A DNA stretch of 11,408 nt, from NCBI GenBank assembly GCA_020252865.1, contig JADCCH010000001.1, positions 1 through 11,408 of the forward strand, written 5' to 3'. Source of the stretch: Methylobacterium sp. (lineage in GTDB: Bacteria; Pseudomonadota; Alphaproteobacteria; Rhizobiales; Beijerinckiaceae). The notes below the pieces were generated by a model. That model made no database searches. It saw only the letters and a list, made by a program, of their open reading frames with translations, and was not told where the DNA came from. Of the stretch, positions 1 through 7,583 are shown in pieces. Every line of letters starts with the position of its first letter. Positions within the stretch are counted from its first letter, which is position 1. Position numbers and translations under genes: made by a program.

Positions 1-2
1 AC

Positions 3-1106
3 AGCGAGCGCGGTCCGATCATCGATTGCCCGATCGCAGGCCAGCCGCTTTGGGGACAGGATGCGCAGCATCCGGGCAATCGTCCTCACTATCACGACAA
101 TGGAGACGGGACGGTCAGTGATCGGGTCACCGGGCTGGTCTGGGCAAAGGCTGCCAGCGCTCCGCTGGCCTTTGCCGAAATTGAAGCTTACGCCCGGGCG
201 AGCCGCCTCGGCGGGCATCATGACTGGCGCGTGCCCAATATCCGGGAACTCTACTCGCTGATCGATTATCGCGGGGGCTATTCCGGTGATCCGGCGACTT
301 CGCGCCCCTACATCGACGCCACCGTTTTCGATTTCGCCTATGCCTCCGGGGCGGGCCTCGGCGACGCCGCGCAGGGGCGCCGACCGATCGACGTGCAGGA
401 ACGGAGCGCGACACGTTATGTCGGCCGGACCATGGGACGGGACGAGACCGTGTTCGGCGTGAATTTCGCCGATGGTCGCATCAAGGGCTATCCGATGATG
501 GATCCCGGGAACCGGATGCGAACCCCGAACCGGCTTGCAGTCCGTCTGGTCCGCGGCGCACCCTACGGCCAGAACGATTTCGAAACCCGTCGCGGATCGG
601 TCATGGATCGGGCGACGCGGCTGGAATGGCAGCGGCGCGAGGATGGAAGCGCGCGCAGTTGGGCAGATGCGCTCGCCTATTGCTCTGCCCTGTCGCGTGA
701 AGGCGGCTCCGAATGGCGGCTTCCGACGGCGAAGGAACTCCATTCGATCGTCGACTATACCCGCATCCCGGCGATTGATCCGCTGTTCGAGATCAGCGAC
801 CCCCGCATCTACCTGTGGTCGTCCACGACACATCTCGAAGGGCCACCAACCGCAACAGAACCCAACCGCGCTTTTTCCCGAACGGGAGAGCTTGCGGTCT
901 ACGCCGCCATCGGACCAGCAATGGGCTTCATGGAAATTCCGCCCCGATCGGGGCAACGGCGCTGGGTCGATGTGCACGGAGCGGGCGCGATGCGCAGCGA
1001 CCCCAAGACTGCGACGCCGGGCGCTTTCCCGAACGGTTTCGGACCCCAGGGGGACGACATCCGCGGGCATAACCATGTCCTGTGCGTGCGCGACTGGAAG
1101 CCCTGA
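3..1106 (+). CDS. DUF1566 (Lcl C-terminal) tandem-domain protein, 5' end outside window
   Basis: The reading frame is open from the left edge (frame starting at base 3) to TGA at 1104-1106, giving 367 visible residues; the true start lies upstream. Two copies of the DUF1566 pattern are visible. The first runs from about residue 35 (DNGDGTVSDRVTGLVW) through DWRVPNIRELYSLIDY. The second starts near residue 195 (VMDRATRLEWQ) and contains EWRLPTAKELHSIVDY, then LWSSTTH, ending in VLCVRDWKP. The D-x-x-T-x-L-x-W opening, the W-R-(V/L)-P-x-x-x-E-L core and the C-terminal V-R family signature are all present. Family members are usually exported or lipoproteins of unknown role; any signal peptide would be upstream and cannot be seen. 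A methionine at 231 lies inside the first domain, so it is not a likely start. Family assignment is firm; function is unknown. Confidence 0.85.
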   Translation, partial: SERGPIIDCPIAGQPLWGQDAQHPGNRPHYHDNGDGTVSDRVTGLVWAKAASAPLAFAEIEAYARASRLGGHHDWRVPNIRELYSLIDYRGGYSGDPATSRPYIDATVFDFAYASGAGLGDAAQGRRPIDVQERSATRYVGRTMGRDETVFGVNFADGRIKGYPMMDPGNRMRTPNRLAVRLVRGAPYGQNDFETRRGSVMDRATRLEWQRREDGSARSWADALAYCSALSREGGSEWRLPTAKELHSIVDYTRIPAIDPLFEISDPRIYLWSSTTHLEGPPTATEPNRAFSRTGELAVYAAIGPAMGFMEIPPRSGQRRWVDVHGAGAMRSDPKTATPGAFPNGFGPQGDDIRGHNHVLCVRDWKP

Positions 1107-1135
1107 CGGCGATCGGTGACGCGGTCGCATCGCCG
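1107..1135 (+). terminator. Stem-loop directly after the DUF1566 gene
   Basis: CGGCGAT (1107-1113) pairs with ATCGCCG (1129-1135), with a short inner GAC/GTC pairing. The stem begins at the base after the stop codon. It is followed by a pyrimidine-rich stretch (ctctctt) but no clean T run, so it is a weak intrinsic terminator or a 3'-end stabilising stem. No other feature is visible in the 72 bases before the next gene. Confidence 0.4.
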
Positions 1136-1178
1136 CCCGCCTCTCTTCGCCGGCAATTGATTTTCAAGACTGGATAAG

Positions 1179-2204
1179 ATGGAAACCATGTCGGAAATCC
1201 TGATCTATGGCGCTGCGGGATATACCGGCCGGCTTTGCGCGGAGGAGTTCGTGACGGCCGGAATGCGGCCCGTCCTGGGCGGGCGAGAGGAGGCGGTGCG
1301 CGCGCTGGCCAAACGCCTCGACCTCAAGGCGGCAGTATTCGACCTGAACGACCCGCGCGAGATCGAGCGGCAGTTGAAGGGGGTGCGCCTTTTGCTGAAC
1401 CTTTCCGGTCATTTCCTCATGACCCAGAAGCGCCTCATCGAAGCCTGCCTCGTTTCGGGCACCCATTATGTCGACCTCGCGGGCGAGGTGGAGGACACGT
1501 CCAGCGCTTTCGCCTTTGATGAACCTGCTCGCCGGGCGAAGATCATGATCATGCCCGGGGCCGGCTTCAACGTGGCGCCTTCCGATATCGCGGCGGGGAT
1601 CGCGAAGAAGAGGTTGCCGGATGCGAACCAGCTGGTGATCGCGCTCGCCACCGACGGCGGGGTATCGCGCGGCACCCTCAAGGGCATGCTTGCGCACATC
1701 GAACACCCCGGGCATCGCCGGGTCGGCGGCGCTCTGGTCGCGGCCCGGCCAGCCGAAACCGAACTGGAATTTCAGGTTGCGGGCAGGAAGTTCCGCGCAG
1801 TCTACGACCCCTGGCTCGGCGATCTTTTTACCGCAGGGGTCTCGACCGGCATCGCCAATATCTCAACCTACTCTGTCCTTCCGTGGCTTGCCGTCGCGAT
1901 GATGAAGGGGCGGCTGCTCTGGCTGCGTGATCTGATCCTGAACCACTTGCTGCCACTTCTGCCAGAAGGCTCAACCCCGCGACAGTTGCGCGACGGCAGG
2001 ACCTATATCCTTGCGATCGCATCCAATGGCAGAACCGAGGAGCGGGTTGCGTTGACGGGACCGGAAGCTTACCGGTTCACCGTGCTCTGTCTTCGAGAGA
2101 TCACACGCGCAGTGTTGGCGGGGCGATGGTCCCCGGGCTTTCAAACCCCGGCCCTCTACGGGAGGGAACTTCTGGAAGGCGTGGAGGGGGTGACATGGGA
2201 CTGA
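1179..2204 (+). CDS. Saccharopine dehydrogenase-like NAD(P)-binding oxidoreductase
   Basis: A 341-residue protein with an N-terminal Rossmann fold: beta strand EILIYGAAGYTG with the GxxGxxG loop at residues 11-17, followed by a strand with LGGRE where the cofactor ribose is bound. The middle part has GTHYVDLAGE (around 95-105) and MPGAGFNVAPSD (around 123-134), both typical of the saccharopine dehydrogenase / trans-acting enoyl reductase superfamily. A hydrophobic stretch (about 228-262) could contact membrane or lipid, as in enoyl-reductase relatives. The substrate cannot be told from sequence; lysine metabolism should not be assumed. ATG codons at 1179 and 1188 are both possible. The second gives MSEILIYG, the more usual N-terminus, and has the purine-rich GATGGAAACC before it; the first has GGATAAG only three bases away. 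The gene stands alone with no evident operon partner. Confidence 0.8.
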   Translation: METMSEILIYGAAGYTGRLCAEEFVTAGMRPVLGGREEAVRALAKRLDLKAAVFDLNDPREIERQLKGVRLLLNLSGHFLMTQKRLIEACLVSGTHYVDLAGEVEDTSSAFAFDEPARRAKIMIMPGAGFNVAPSDIAAGIAKKRLPDANQLVIALATDGGVSRGTLKGMLAHIEHPGHRRVGGALVAARPAETELEFQVAGRKFRAVYDPWLGDLFTAGVSTGIANISTYSVLPWLAVAMMKGRLLWLRDLILNHLLPLLPEGSTPRQLRDGRTYILAIASNGRTEERVALTGPEAYRFTVLCLREITRAVLAGRWSPGFQTPALYGRELLEGVEGVTWD

Positions 2205-2360
2205 GACGGGTCGGCGAGACGCGCATCGGCTGGCGGGCGAGGAAGAAGAGCCCGGTGCCTGGCCTCGACTGGCGACGAGCAATTTGCGGCGAAAGCGAGC
2301 GCCAATCCCGGTTGACGCGGAACCCATTCGCGGCATGCCAATCCAGCCGCACGGCCTTGA

Positions 2361-2457
2361 AGCATTTTTTCGAAGAAGTGGAAACCGGTTGATCTAAAGA
2401 AAATGCGAACAATAACAAAAACATGGAGAGCTGTCGATCTCATTCATTCAGATCGAT
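2361..2457 (+). repeat. Decayed copy of a Hyphomicrobiales-type intergenic palindromic element
   Basis: The block GCATTTTTT (2362-2370) ... AAGTGGAAACCGGTT (2376-2390) ... AGAAAATGC (2398-2406) ... AACAAAAACATGGAGAG closely resembles a short dispersed element I recognise from many Hyphomicrobiales genomes, whose usual form has a GCATTTT/AAAATGC outer dyad around a fixed AAGTGGAAACCGGTT core. The outer arms match at 8 of 9 positions, but the inner arms next to the core (CGAAG and GATCT) no longer pair. A second dyad, TCGATCT (2434-2440) and AGATCGA (2450-2456) around a 9-base loop, matches the usual downstream hairpin. The AT-rich composition stands out from the flanks. Recognition is from memory; only one copy lies in this window. 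Confidence 0.55.
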
Positions 2458-2482
2458 TTCGCTCTCAGTTTCCAGGCAAGCG

Positions 2483-2500
2483 ACGGGCGGATGCGCCCGT
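2483..2500 (-). terminator. Stem-loop just past the PLP enzyme gene
   Basis: ACGGGCG (2483-2489) and CGCCCGT (2494-2500) form a perfect 7-bp GC-rich stem with a 4-base loop, four bases beyond the stop codon of the minus-strand gene. There is no T run after it on the minus strand, so it is an incomplete intrinsic terminator or a 3'-end protecting stem. Confidence 0.45.
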
Positions 2501-2504
2501 GCCG

Positions 2505-3650
2505 TCATGCACCCATGAGGGCGCCATCGAGATCCGTGTAGAGGTCCTCGACATCCTCGATGCCGGCAGAGAGGCGCAGCAGGTCACGCGGGCACGGCGT
2601 ATCCGGCCCCTCGATGGAGGCGCGATGCTCGATCAGGCTCTCCACGCCACCAAGCGAGGTGGCCCGCTTCCAGAGCTTCACCCTCGCCGCCGCCGCGATG
2701 GCAGCCTCCTCTCCCGCCCGCACGCGGATGGAAAGCATGCCGCCGAAGCCGCCCTTCATCTGCCTTTTGGCAATGGCATGGCCGGGATGGCTCTCCAGCC
2801 CGGGATACAGCACTTCGAGAACCTGAGGATGGTTCGCGAAACGCCGGGCCAGTTCCATCGCATTCCCGCAGGCCGCTTCCACGCGCAGCGCGAGCGTGCG
2901 CATGCCGCGGATGAGCAGGAAAGCCTCGAAAGGCCCCAGGATCAGGCCCATCGCGGCGCGATTGCGCTGGATGCGCGCCCAGAAATCATCGACCGCATTG
3001 GTCGCGAGCGCGCCCGCGAGCACATCCGAATGGCCGTTGAGGTATTTCGTGGCGGCGTGCATCACGATATCCGCGCCGAAATCGAGCGGGCGCGTGAGAA
3101 GCGGCGTCGCACAGGTTGAATCGACCGCGAAGCGCGCGCCATGCCTGCCCGCGATCCGCGCGACGCCCTCGAGATCGGTGATCGACCAGAGCGGATTCGC
3201 CGGCGTCTCGGCCCAGATGAGCTTGGTCTGGCCCGGGCGCATCGCCGCTTCCACGGCGGCAAGATCGGTCATGTCCACGAAGGTGGTCTCGATACCCCAG
3301 CTCGCGGCATCCTTCATCAGCCAACCGCGCAAGGCCCAGTACATCACGCGCGGCGCGACGATGTGGTCGCCAGGCTGGAGCGCGAGGAAAACCGCGACCG
3401 CCGAGGACATGCCGGAGCCGAACACAGAGGCCGCCCTCGCCTGCTCCAGCGCCGCGATCATGCCTTCCGCCTCTCGGATGGTCTCGTTATCCGGCCGGCC
3501 ATAGACATTGCCGGTGCGATAAAGGTTGTCCGGATCGCGGATATAGGTGGTCGCGACATGGATCGGCGGCACCACCGCGCGGCTCGGCGCATCCACCTTG
3601 CCCATCGCCTGCGCGATCTGGCTGCGGATGGTCCAGTCGGAATGGGTCAC
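2505..3650 (-). CDS. Cys/Met metabolism PLP-dependent enzyme, cystathionine gamma-synthase-like
   Basis: A 381-residue fold-type I PLP enzyme, the usual length for the trans-sulfuration family. Visible landmarks: YGRP (50-53), the phosphate-binding SGMSS (79-83), ETPANP (148-153), the cofactor-binding aspartate in FAVDST (D177), the Schiff-base lysine K202 in ATKYLNGHSD, and the C-terminal TSLGGVESLIEHRAS. The GHSD after the lysine and SLGGVESL favour cystathionine gamma-synthase, cystathionine beta-lyase or O-acyl-homoserine sulfhydrylase activity in cytoplasmic methionine/cysteine synthesis; I cannot choose among them. The loop that in most relatives reads YGGT is here MYWALRGWL (103-111), a variant that may mark a subfamily. 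The start is GTG at 3650 with GAGGA nine bases upstream. It lies 100 bases after yacG on the same strand, so it could be read through from the maf operon or have its own promoter. Confidence 0.85.
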   Translation of the reverse strand: MTHSDWTIRSQIAQAMGKVDAPSRAVVPPIHVATTYIRDPDNLYRTGNVYGRPDNETIREAEGMIAALEQARAASVFGSGMSSAVAVFLALQPGDHIVAPRVMYWALRGWLMKDAASWGIETTFVDMTDLAAVEAAMRPGQTKLIWAETPANPLWSITDLEGVARIAGRHGARFAVDSTCATPLLTRPLDFGADIVMHAATKYLNGHSDVLAGALATNAVDDFWARIQRNRAAMGLILGPFEAFLLIRGMRTLALRVEAACGNAMELARRFANHPQVLEVLYPGLESHPGHAIAKRQMKGGFGGMLSIRVRAGEEAAIAAAARVKLWKRATSLGGVESLIEHRASIEGPDTPCPRDLLRLSAGIEDVEDLYTDLDGALMGA

Positions 3651-3750
3651 GGCGCTGCATCCTCGATCAGGAACGCGGGGTTACCGCAAAATAGCGGCAG
3701 GGCCGGCGGCAAGGCGAGTGAATTTTTCCAAGCGTCTTGCGCGGCGAGGT

Positions 3751-3957
3751 TCAACGCTCTTCGCCACCCTTCTCGTGCGATGGCAGCGGTTCCTCCTCGG
3801 CGGGCAGCGCATATTGCCCGCCGAGCCAGCGGTTGAGATCGACATCGGCGCAGCGCTTCGAGCAGAAGGGCCGGAACGCCTCCGCCATGGGCTTGCCGCA
3901 GATCGGGCAGCGCGCGAGGCGCTTCACCTTCGCATCCGGCCGGTCTTCCGCCGCCAT
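3751..3957 (-). CDS. yacG: YacG, zinc-binding DNA gyrase inhibitor
   Basis: A 68-residue protein with four zinc-ligand cysteines: CPIC (C17, C20) and CSKRC (C32, C36), followed by the family signature [16 protein letters not shown]. Length and motif order match YacG, a small cytoplasmic protein that in E. coli binds GyrB and inhibits gyrase; the C-terminal acidic tail (AEEEP...) is usual. The frame stays open upstream to another ATG at 4038, but that would overlap the preceding gene by 74 bases and add a low-complexity Arg-rich stretch. ATG at 3957 is chosen because GAGGG sits just before it, spanning the stop of the aldo/keto reductase gene seven bases away, which suggests coupled translation. 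It is the last gene of the tightly spaced maf operon. Confidence 0.92.
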   Translation of the reverse strand: MAAEDRPDAKVKRLARCPICGKPMAEAFRPFCSKRCADVDLNRWLGGQYALPAEEEPLPSHEKGGEER

Positions 3958-3964
3958 GGCGCCC

Positions 3965-5020
3965 TCACGGAGCCGTGTTGCCGCGCCGCTGATGCACGGC
4001 GTCGATCTTCCCGTGGATCTCCTTCGGCAGGCGCACATGGCCGGCCGCGATGGCGATCTTCAGCTGCGCCATCGTGGTCGCGCCGATGATGGTGGAGGTG
4101 AGGAAAGGCTTGTCGAGCGTGAAGGCGATCGCGAAGGTCGCGGGGTCGAGGCCGGATTCCCTGGCGATGGCCAGGTAATCGCGCACGGCGTCATCCGTGC
4201 CCGGCTTCTCGTAGCGCTGGCCGCGATTGAAGAGCGTGGTGCGCGCGCCGGGCGGACGAGCGCCATCGAGATACTTGCCGGTGAGATAGCCCTGCCCCAA
4301 GGCCGAATAGCAGAGCAGGCCCACATTCTCGCGCAAGCCGATTTCGGCAAGACCGGTCTCGTAGGTGCGGTTCAGCAGGTTATAGGCGTTCTGGATGCTC
4401 GCGACGCGCGGCAGACCCTTCGCCTCGCCTTCCGCCAGAAAGCGCATGGTGCCCCATGGGCTCTCGTTCGAGAGGCCGATATGGCGCACCTTGCCTTCCC
4501 TCACGAAGGTCCGGAGCGTTTCGAGCTGCACGGCGATCGGCGTTTCGTCGGCGGCCGGGCGATAGGCCTCGGAATCGAAGCGCGTGGGGTTCGAGCCCCA
4601 GGCGATCGGCCGCTCCGGGAAATGCAACTGGTAGAGATCGACGTAATCCGTCTGCAGATTGCGCAGCGAGCGTTCCAGGGCAAAGCGCATCTGGGCGGGC
4701 GTGAGGCGGCTTTTCGAACCGTCGTCGCGGAACCAGTCCATGTCCGACCGCCCCACCACCTTGGTCGCGAGGATGACCTTGTCGCGGTTCTTCCGCGCCT
4801 TGAACCAGGTGCCGATGATCTTTTCGGTCGAGCCTTGCGTCTCCGGCTGGGGCGGAATGGAATAGAGTTCGGCGGTGTCGAAGAAATTCACGCCCTGATC
4901 GAGCGCGTAATCCATCTGCTCATGCCCCTCGGCCTCGGTATTCTGCTGCCCCCAGGTCATCGTGCCGAGGCAGATGACGGGAACCTTGATGCCGGTGCGG
5001 CCAAGCGGACGGTGCTCCAT
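3965..5020 (-). CDS. Aldo/keto reductase, Tas-like
   Basis: A 351-residue NADP(H)-dependent aldo/keto reductase. The catalytic tetrad is visible: D48 and Y53 in [11 protein letters not shown]87 in LATKVVG, and H133 in YQLHFPERP. The stretch [16 protein letters not shown] closely matches the corresponding region of E. coli Tas, and the family's [11 protein letters not shown] (180-190) and C-terminal cofactor region ([14 protein letters not shown]) are present, so the (beta/alpha)8 barrel is complete. It is cytoplasmic; the substrate is unknown, and Tas-type enzymes are only loosely characterised. The start ATG at 5020 has AAGGA seven bases upstream. It lies 27 bases after the SDR gene and 7 before yacG, so co-transcription is near certain. 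Confidence 0.9.
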   Translation of the reverse strand: MEHRPLGRTGIKVPVICLGTMTWGQQNTEAEGHEQMDYALDQGVNFFDTAELYSIPPQPETQGSTEKIIGTWFKARKNRDKVILATKVVGRSDMDWFRDDGSKSRLTPAQMRFALERSLRNLQTDYVDLYQLHFPERPIAWGSNPTRFDSEAYRPAADETPIAVQLETLRTFVREGKVRHIGLSNESPWGTMRFLAEGEAKGLPRVASIQNAYNLLNRTYETGLAEIGLRENVGLLCYSALGQGYLTGKYLDGARPPGARTTLFNRGQRYEKPGTDDAVRDYLAIARESGLDPATFAIAFTLDKPFLTSTIIGATTMAQLKIAIAAGHVRLPKEIHGKIDAVHQRRGNTAP

Positions 5021-5047
5021 GATGGAATCCTTCGGAAGTGATCGGAG

Positions 5048-5863
5048 TTAGGAGATTTTCAGCGTGATGCCGCCATCGACCAGCAATTCGATGCCGGTGA
5101 TGTAGCGGCTTTCGGAGGAAGCGAGGAACACGGCCGCATTCGCGACATCGAATGCGTCACCCATATGCCCCATGGGCACCTGCGCGTCGCGTGCTCGCCA
5201 CATCGCCTCGACATCGCCATCCGCATAGGTGTTGGCGAGCCCCGCAGAGCGCTCGACCATCGGCGTCTTCATCAGGCCGGGAAGGATGGCGTTCACGCGG
5301 ATCTTCTGCGCGGCATATTGCGCCGCCGTGGTGCGCGTCAGGTGGTTCAGCCCGGCCTTGGTCGCGGAATAGCTCGCATAGCGAATGCCGGTATAGCGCA
5401 GGCTCGCGATGGAGGAGATGTTGATGATGGAACCGCCCTCGCCCCGCTCGGCGAACTGGCGCAGCATCACCGGAATGACGTGCTTCATCGCGAGGAACAC
5501 GGATTTCAGGTTGACCGCAAACACGCGATCCCATTCCGCCTCCGGCAGCTCCACCACGCCGCCAACCTCGGCAATGCCGACATTGTTGTCGAGCACGTCG
5601 ATCCGGCCATGGCGCCCGGCGATATCGGTCACCAGCGCCTCGATCTCGGCGGATTTCGTGACGTCGCAGCGATGCGCCTCGGCTTTTCCACCGGCTTGCG
5701 CAATGAGCTGAGCGGTTTCCTCGGCGGCCGCGAGATTGAGATCGGCGGCGATGACCGTTGCGCCTTCCTGGGCGAAGCGGAAGGCGGTCGCCTTGCCGTT
5801 GCCCCAGCCGGGCCCCGATGACCCTGCGCCCATCACGAGGGCAATGCTGTTCCGAAGCCTCAT
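5048..5863 (-). CDS. Short-chain dehydrogenase/reductase (classical SDR)
   Basis: A 271-residue classical SDR. The cofactor loop is an expanded GAGSSGPGWGNGKA (12-25) instead of the common TGxxxGIG; I recognise this longer version from one SDR subgroup. D41 after the second strand suggests NAD(H) rather than NADP(H). Next come CDVT (66-69), NNVG (93-96, where most members have NNAG), the catalytic serine in NISSIAS (S151) and the Y165-S-A-T-K169 pair, then LPGLMKTPM and the C-terminal ITGIELLVDGG. The catalytic residues are intact, so it is a probable alcohol/ketone or 3-oxoacyl oxidoreductase of unknown substrate. It starts three bases after the maf stop codon, so translation is likely coupled. 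With the following aldo/keto reductase it forms an oxidoreductase pair inserted between maf and yacG. Confidence 0.9.
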   Translation of the reverse strand: MRLRNSIALVMGAGSSGPGWGNGKATAFRFAQEGATVIAADLNLAAAEETAQLIAQAGGKAEAHRCDVTKSAEIEALVTDIAGRHGRIDVLDNNVGIAEVGGVVELPEAEWDRVFAVNLKSVFLAMKHVIPVMLRQFAERGEGGSIINISSIASLRYTGIRYASYSATKAGLNHLTRTTAAQYAAQKIRVNAILPGLMKTPMVERSAGLANTYADGDVEAMWRARDAQVPMGHMGDAFDVANAAVFLASSESRYITGIELLVDGGITLKIS

Positions 5864-5866
5864 GAC

Positions 5867-6502
5867 CTAAACACTCCGTGGGGTGAGCCAGTTGAGATGG
5901 ACCGGATAGCCGAGCCCGGTCAGCAAAGCGACCGTCTCGTAGAGCGGCAGGCCGACAACGGCCGAATGGGAGCCGATCAGCTTCGTCACGAAGGCGCCGG
6001 CAATGCCCTGGATGGCATAGCCCCCGGCCTTGCCGCGCCATTCGCCCGAGGCAAGATAGGCATCGAGTTCCTCGGCGGAGATGCGCTTGAAACGCAGGCG
6101 GGCCTCGACGAGCCGCTGCGCCTGCCGTCCTGAAGGCAATTGCACGACGATGCTGGTATAGACCCGATGCGCGCGGCCGGAGAGCATGCGCAGGCAGGTC
6201 GCCGCCTCTTCCACGGTTTCGGTCTTGGGCAGGATGCGCGCACCCAGCGCCACCACGGTATCCGCCGCGAGAATGACGCTCTGCGCGCGCGGAGCATCAT
6301 GCGCCACGATGCGCCGGGCGGCATCGGCCTTCTCGCGTGCCATCCGCTCGACATAAACGCGCGGACGCTCGCGATTGCGCGGCGTTTCGTCGATGGAGGT
6401 CGCGACCACATCGTCCGGTGTCAGCCCGATCTGGTCGAGAAGCTGGAAACGGCGCGGCGAGGCGGAAGCCAGCAGCAGGCGCGGAGGCGCGGGGTTCGTC
6501 AC
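5867..6502 (-). CDS. maf: Maf nucleotide pyrophosphatase, YhdE type
   Basis: From GTG at 6502 this is a 211-residue Maf protein, close to the family norm. Landmarks: LLASASPRR (10-18, substrate-binding S-x-P-R), the SIDET motif (37-41), AADTVV with the catalytic aspartate D81, and GKAGGYAIQG (157-166). The last motif resembles E. coli YhdE (dTTP/UTP pyrophosphatase) more than YceF. These cytoplasmic enzymes hydrolyse non-standard or excess pyrimidine nucleoside triphosphates and have been linked to division arrest. The frame extends to another GTG at 6532, but AGGA lies five bases before the 6502 GTG, which also gives a typical short N-terminus. It heads the minus-strand operon and is divergent from the SDR/GntR pair. 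Confidence 0.9.
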   Translation of the reverse strand: MTNPAPPRLLLASASPRRFQLLDQIGLTPDDVVATSIDETPRNRERPRVYVERMAREKADAARRIVAHDAPRAQSVILAADTVVALGARILPKTETVEEAATCLRMLSGRAHRVYTSIVVQLPSGRQAQRLVEARLRFKRISAEELDAYLASGEWRGKAGGYAIQGIAGAFVTKLIGSHSAVVGLPLYETVALLTGLGYPVHLNWLTPRSV

Positions 6503-6557
6503 GTCGATCCTCGTGAGGCGCAAGCCGGGCACGGCGCCCGCATCATCAGAAGGCCGT

Positions 6558-6586
6558 CACTTTCGCCGCCCGGCGCGGCTTGTCAA
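6558..6586 (-). promoter_or_regulatory. Candidate sigma-70 promoter for the maf operon
   Basis: On the minus strand a perfect TTGACA (complement of 6581-6586) is followed after 17 bases by AAAGTG (complement of 6558-6563). This predicts transcription starting near 6550, about 50 bases before the maf GTG. The -10 is a poor match, as is common in alphaproteobacteria; the position directly upstream of a closely packed operon is the main support. Confidence 0.4.
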
Positions 6587-6673
6587 CGCCGAAACCCGAA
6601 AAGGAGGAGGAATCCGCGCGCGCTTTCGCAAAGCTCGGGACGGTCGTGACAAGATGCATCCATTCGGATTGAG

Positions 6674-6690
6674 GGCATGGTATCCACTCG
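6674..6690 (+). promoter_or_regulatory. Candidate GntR operator upstream of the SDR gene
   Basis: GGCATGGTATCCACTCG, with a TGG-TAT-CCA dyad, lies 75 bases before the SDR start and closely matches GGCATGGTATTCCATCTCG at the start of the GntR gene (7616-7634). The first ten bases are identical and the rest differ by two single-base gaps. A dyad shared by a regulator gene and its neighbour's upstream region is the expected pattern for an operator; binding is inferred. Confidence 0.35.
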
Positions 6691-6764
6691 AACGGCGTGG
6701 TGGAAAGGCAGCGGATTGCCGTCGCAATGCAGCGGCAAGCCCGAAACATTCCGGAGGTTTCGAC

Positions 6765-7550
6765 ATGGATCTTCAATTGCAGGGGAAAGTCGCGCTCGTG
6801 CTGGGCGCGGGCGGCGGGCTGGGCGGCGCAATCGCGGAGGCGCTCGCGCGCGAAGGCGTGAGGGTCGCACTCGCCGGGCGTCGGGCCGAGCCGCTCGAAG
6901 CGCGGGCCAAGGTGATCCGCGAGGCCGTTGGCACGGCTTTCCCGCTTGTCTGGGATCTCGCCGAGATCGAGGCGATCGAGCGCGTGGTCGGCACCGTGGA
7001 AACCGAACTGGGCGGCATCGATATCCTCGTGAACAACACGGGCGGCCCGCCGCCGACCCCGGTTTCAGGCCAGCCCCCGAGCCTCTGGATGCAGCAATTC
7101 AACGCGATGGTCCTGTCGGTGATCGCGCTGACGGACCGCGTGCTGCCCGGCATGAGGGCCCGGAAATTCGGGCGCATCCTCACCTCGGCCTCATCGGGCG
7201 TGATCGTGCCGATCCCCAATCTCGGCCTCTCGAATGCCTTGCGTTCGAGCCTCGTCGGCTGGTCGAAGACGCTGGCGCGCGAGGTCGCGAAGGACGGGAT
7301 CACTGCCAATGTCATCGTGCCGGGCCGCATCGCGACCGACCGCATCGCCTTCCTCGATTTGAAGAAGGCCGAGCGCGAAGGAAAAACCGTGGCCGAGGTC
7401 GAGGCCGAGAGCCTCGCGGCCATTCCCGCGGGGCGCTATGGCCGGCCGGAGGAATATGGCGACCTTGCCGCCTTCCTCGCCTCCCCCCGCGCGGGCTACA
7501 TCACCGGCTCGGTGCTGCGCGTGGATGGCGGATTGATTGCGAATGTCTGA
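6765..7550 (+). CDS. SDR-family protein lacking the catalytic Tyr/Lys (BKR-like)
   Basis: A 261-residue Rossmann-fold protein with GAGGGLG (14-20) and VNNTGGPPP (89-97). The NNTGGPPP motif is the hallmark of the beta-ketoacyl reductase-like SDR subgroup that departs from the classical catalytic tetrad. The region that normally carries YxxxK reads LGLSNALRSS (153-162), so S156 occupies the Tyr position and R160 the Lys position by alignment. S144 of SASSG is kept. The C-terminus (GYITGSVLRVDGG) is standard. Whether this class is a reductase with another mechanism or a ligand-binding protein is open. GGAGG at 6753-6757, eight bases upstream, decides the ATG at 6765; the frame is open further upstream but without a comparable ribosome site. 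The GntR gene follows after 47-68 bases. Confidence 0.88.
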   Translation: MDLQLQGKVALVLGAGGGLGGAIAEALAREGVRVALAGRRAEPLEARAKVIREAVGTAFPLVWDLAEIEAIERVVGTVETELGGIDILVNNTGGPPPTPVSGQPPSLWMQQFNAMVLSVIALTDRVLPGMRARKFGRILTSASSGVIVPIPNLGLSNALRSSLVGWSKTLAREVAKDGITANVIVPGRIATDRIAFLDLKKAEREGKTVAEVEAESLAAIPAGRYGRPEEYGDLAAFLASPRAGYITGSVLRVDGGLIANV

Positions 7551-7583
7551 GGCGCATTCCGCGCAATATCGAAACAGCAGAGC

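Larger units (their letters stand above)
2205..2504. other. 300-base non-coding interval between convergent genes
   Basis: The saccharopine-like gene (plus) and the PLP enzyme gene (minus) converge here. Open frames through 2205-2350 lack recognisable domains and plausible starts, so I call no gene. The right half holds the Hyphomicrobiales-type intergenic element and the 2483-2500 stem-loop listed separately. The left half (2205-2350) shows nothing I can support. Confidence 0.6.

Noticed and set aside
2403..3504. Plus-strand frames over the PLP enzyme (238 and 202 codons)
   Set aside because: They are shadows of the minus-strand PLP enzyme, whose catalytic motifs are complete.
3651..3750. 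SAM riboswitch or clear promoter ahead of the PLP enzyme
   Set aside because: I looked for a SAM-II-type structure or consensus -35/-10 and found only a short CCGC/GCGG hairpin and poorly spaced boxes.
3737..5041. Long plus-strand open frame of 434 codons
   Set aside because: It is antisense to the aldo/keto reductase and yacG, which have clear family motifs; its translation is Arg/Gly/Ala-rich with no recognisable domain, as expected for the complement of a GC-rich gene.
6601..6612. Strong ribosome-site-like AAGGAGGAGGAA on the plus strand
   Set aside because: No ATG, GTG or TTG follows at a workable distance with a plausible protein; the SDR has its own GGAGG at 6753-6757.
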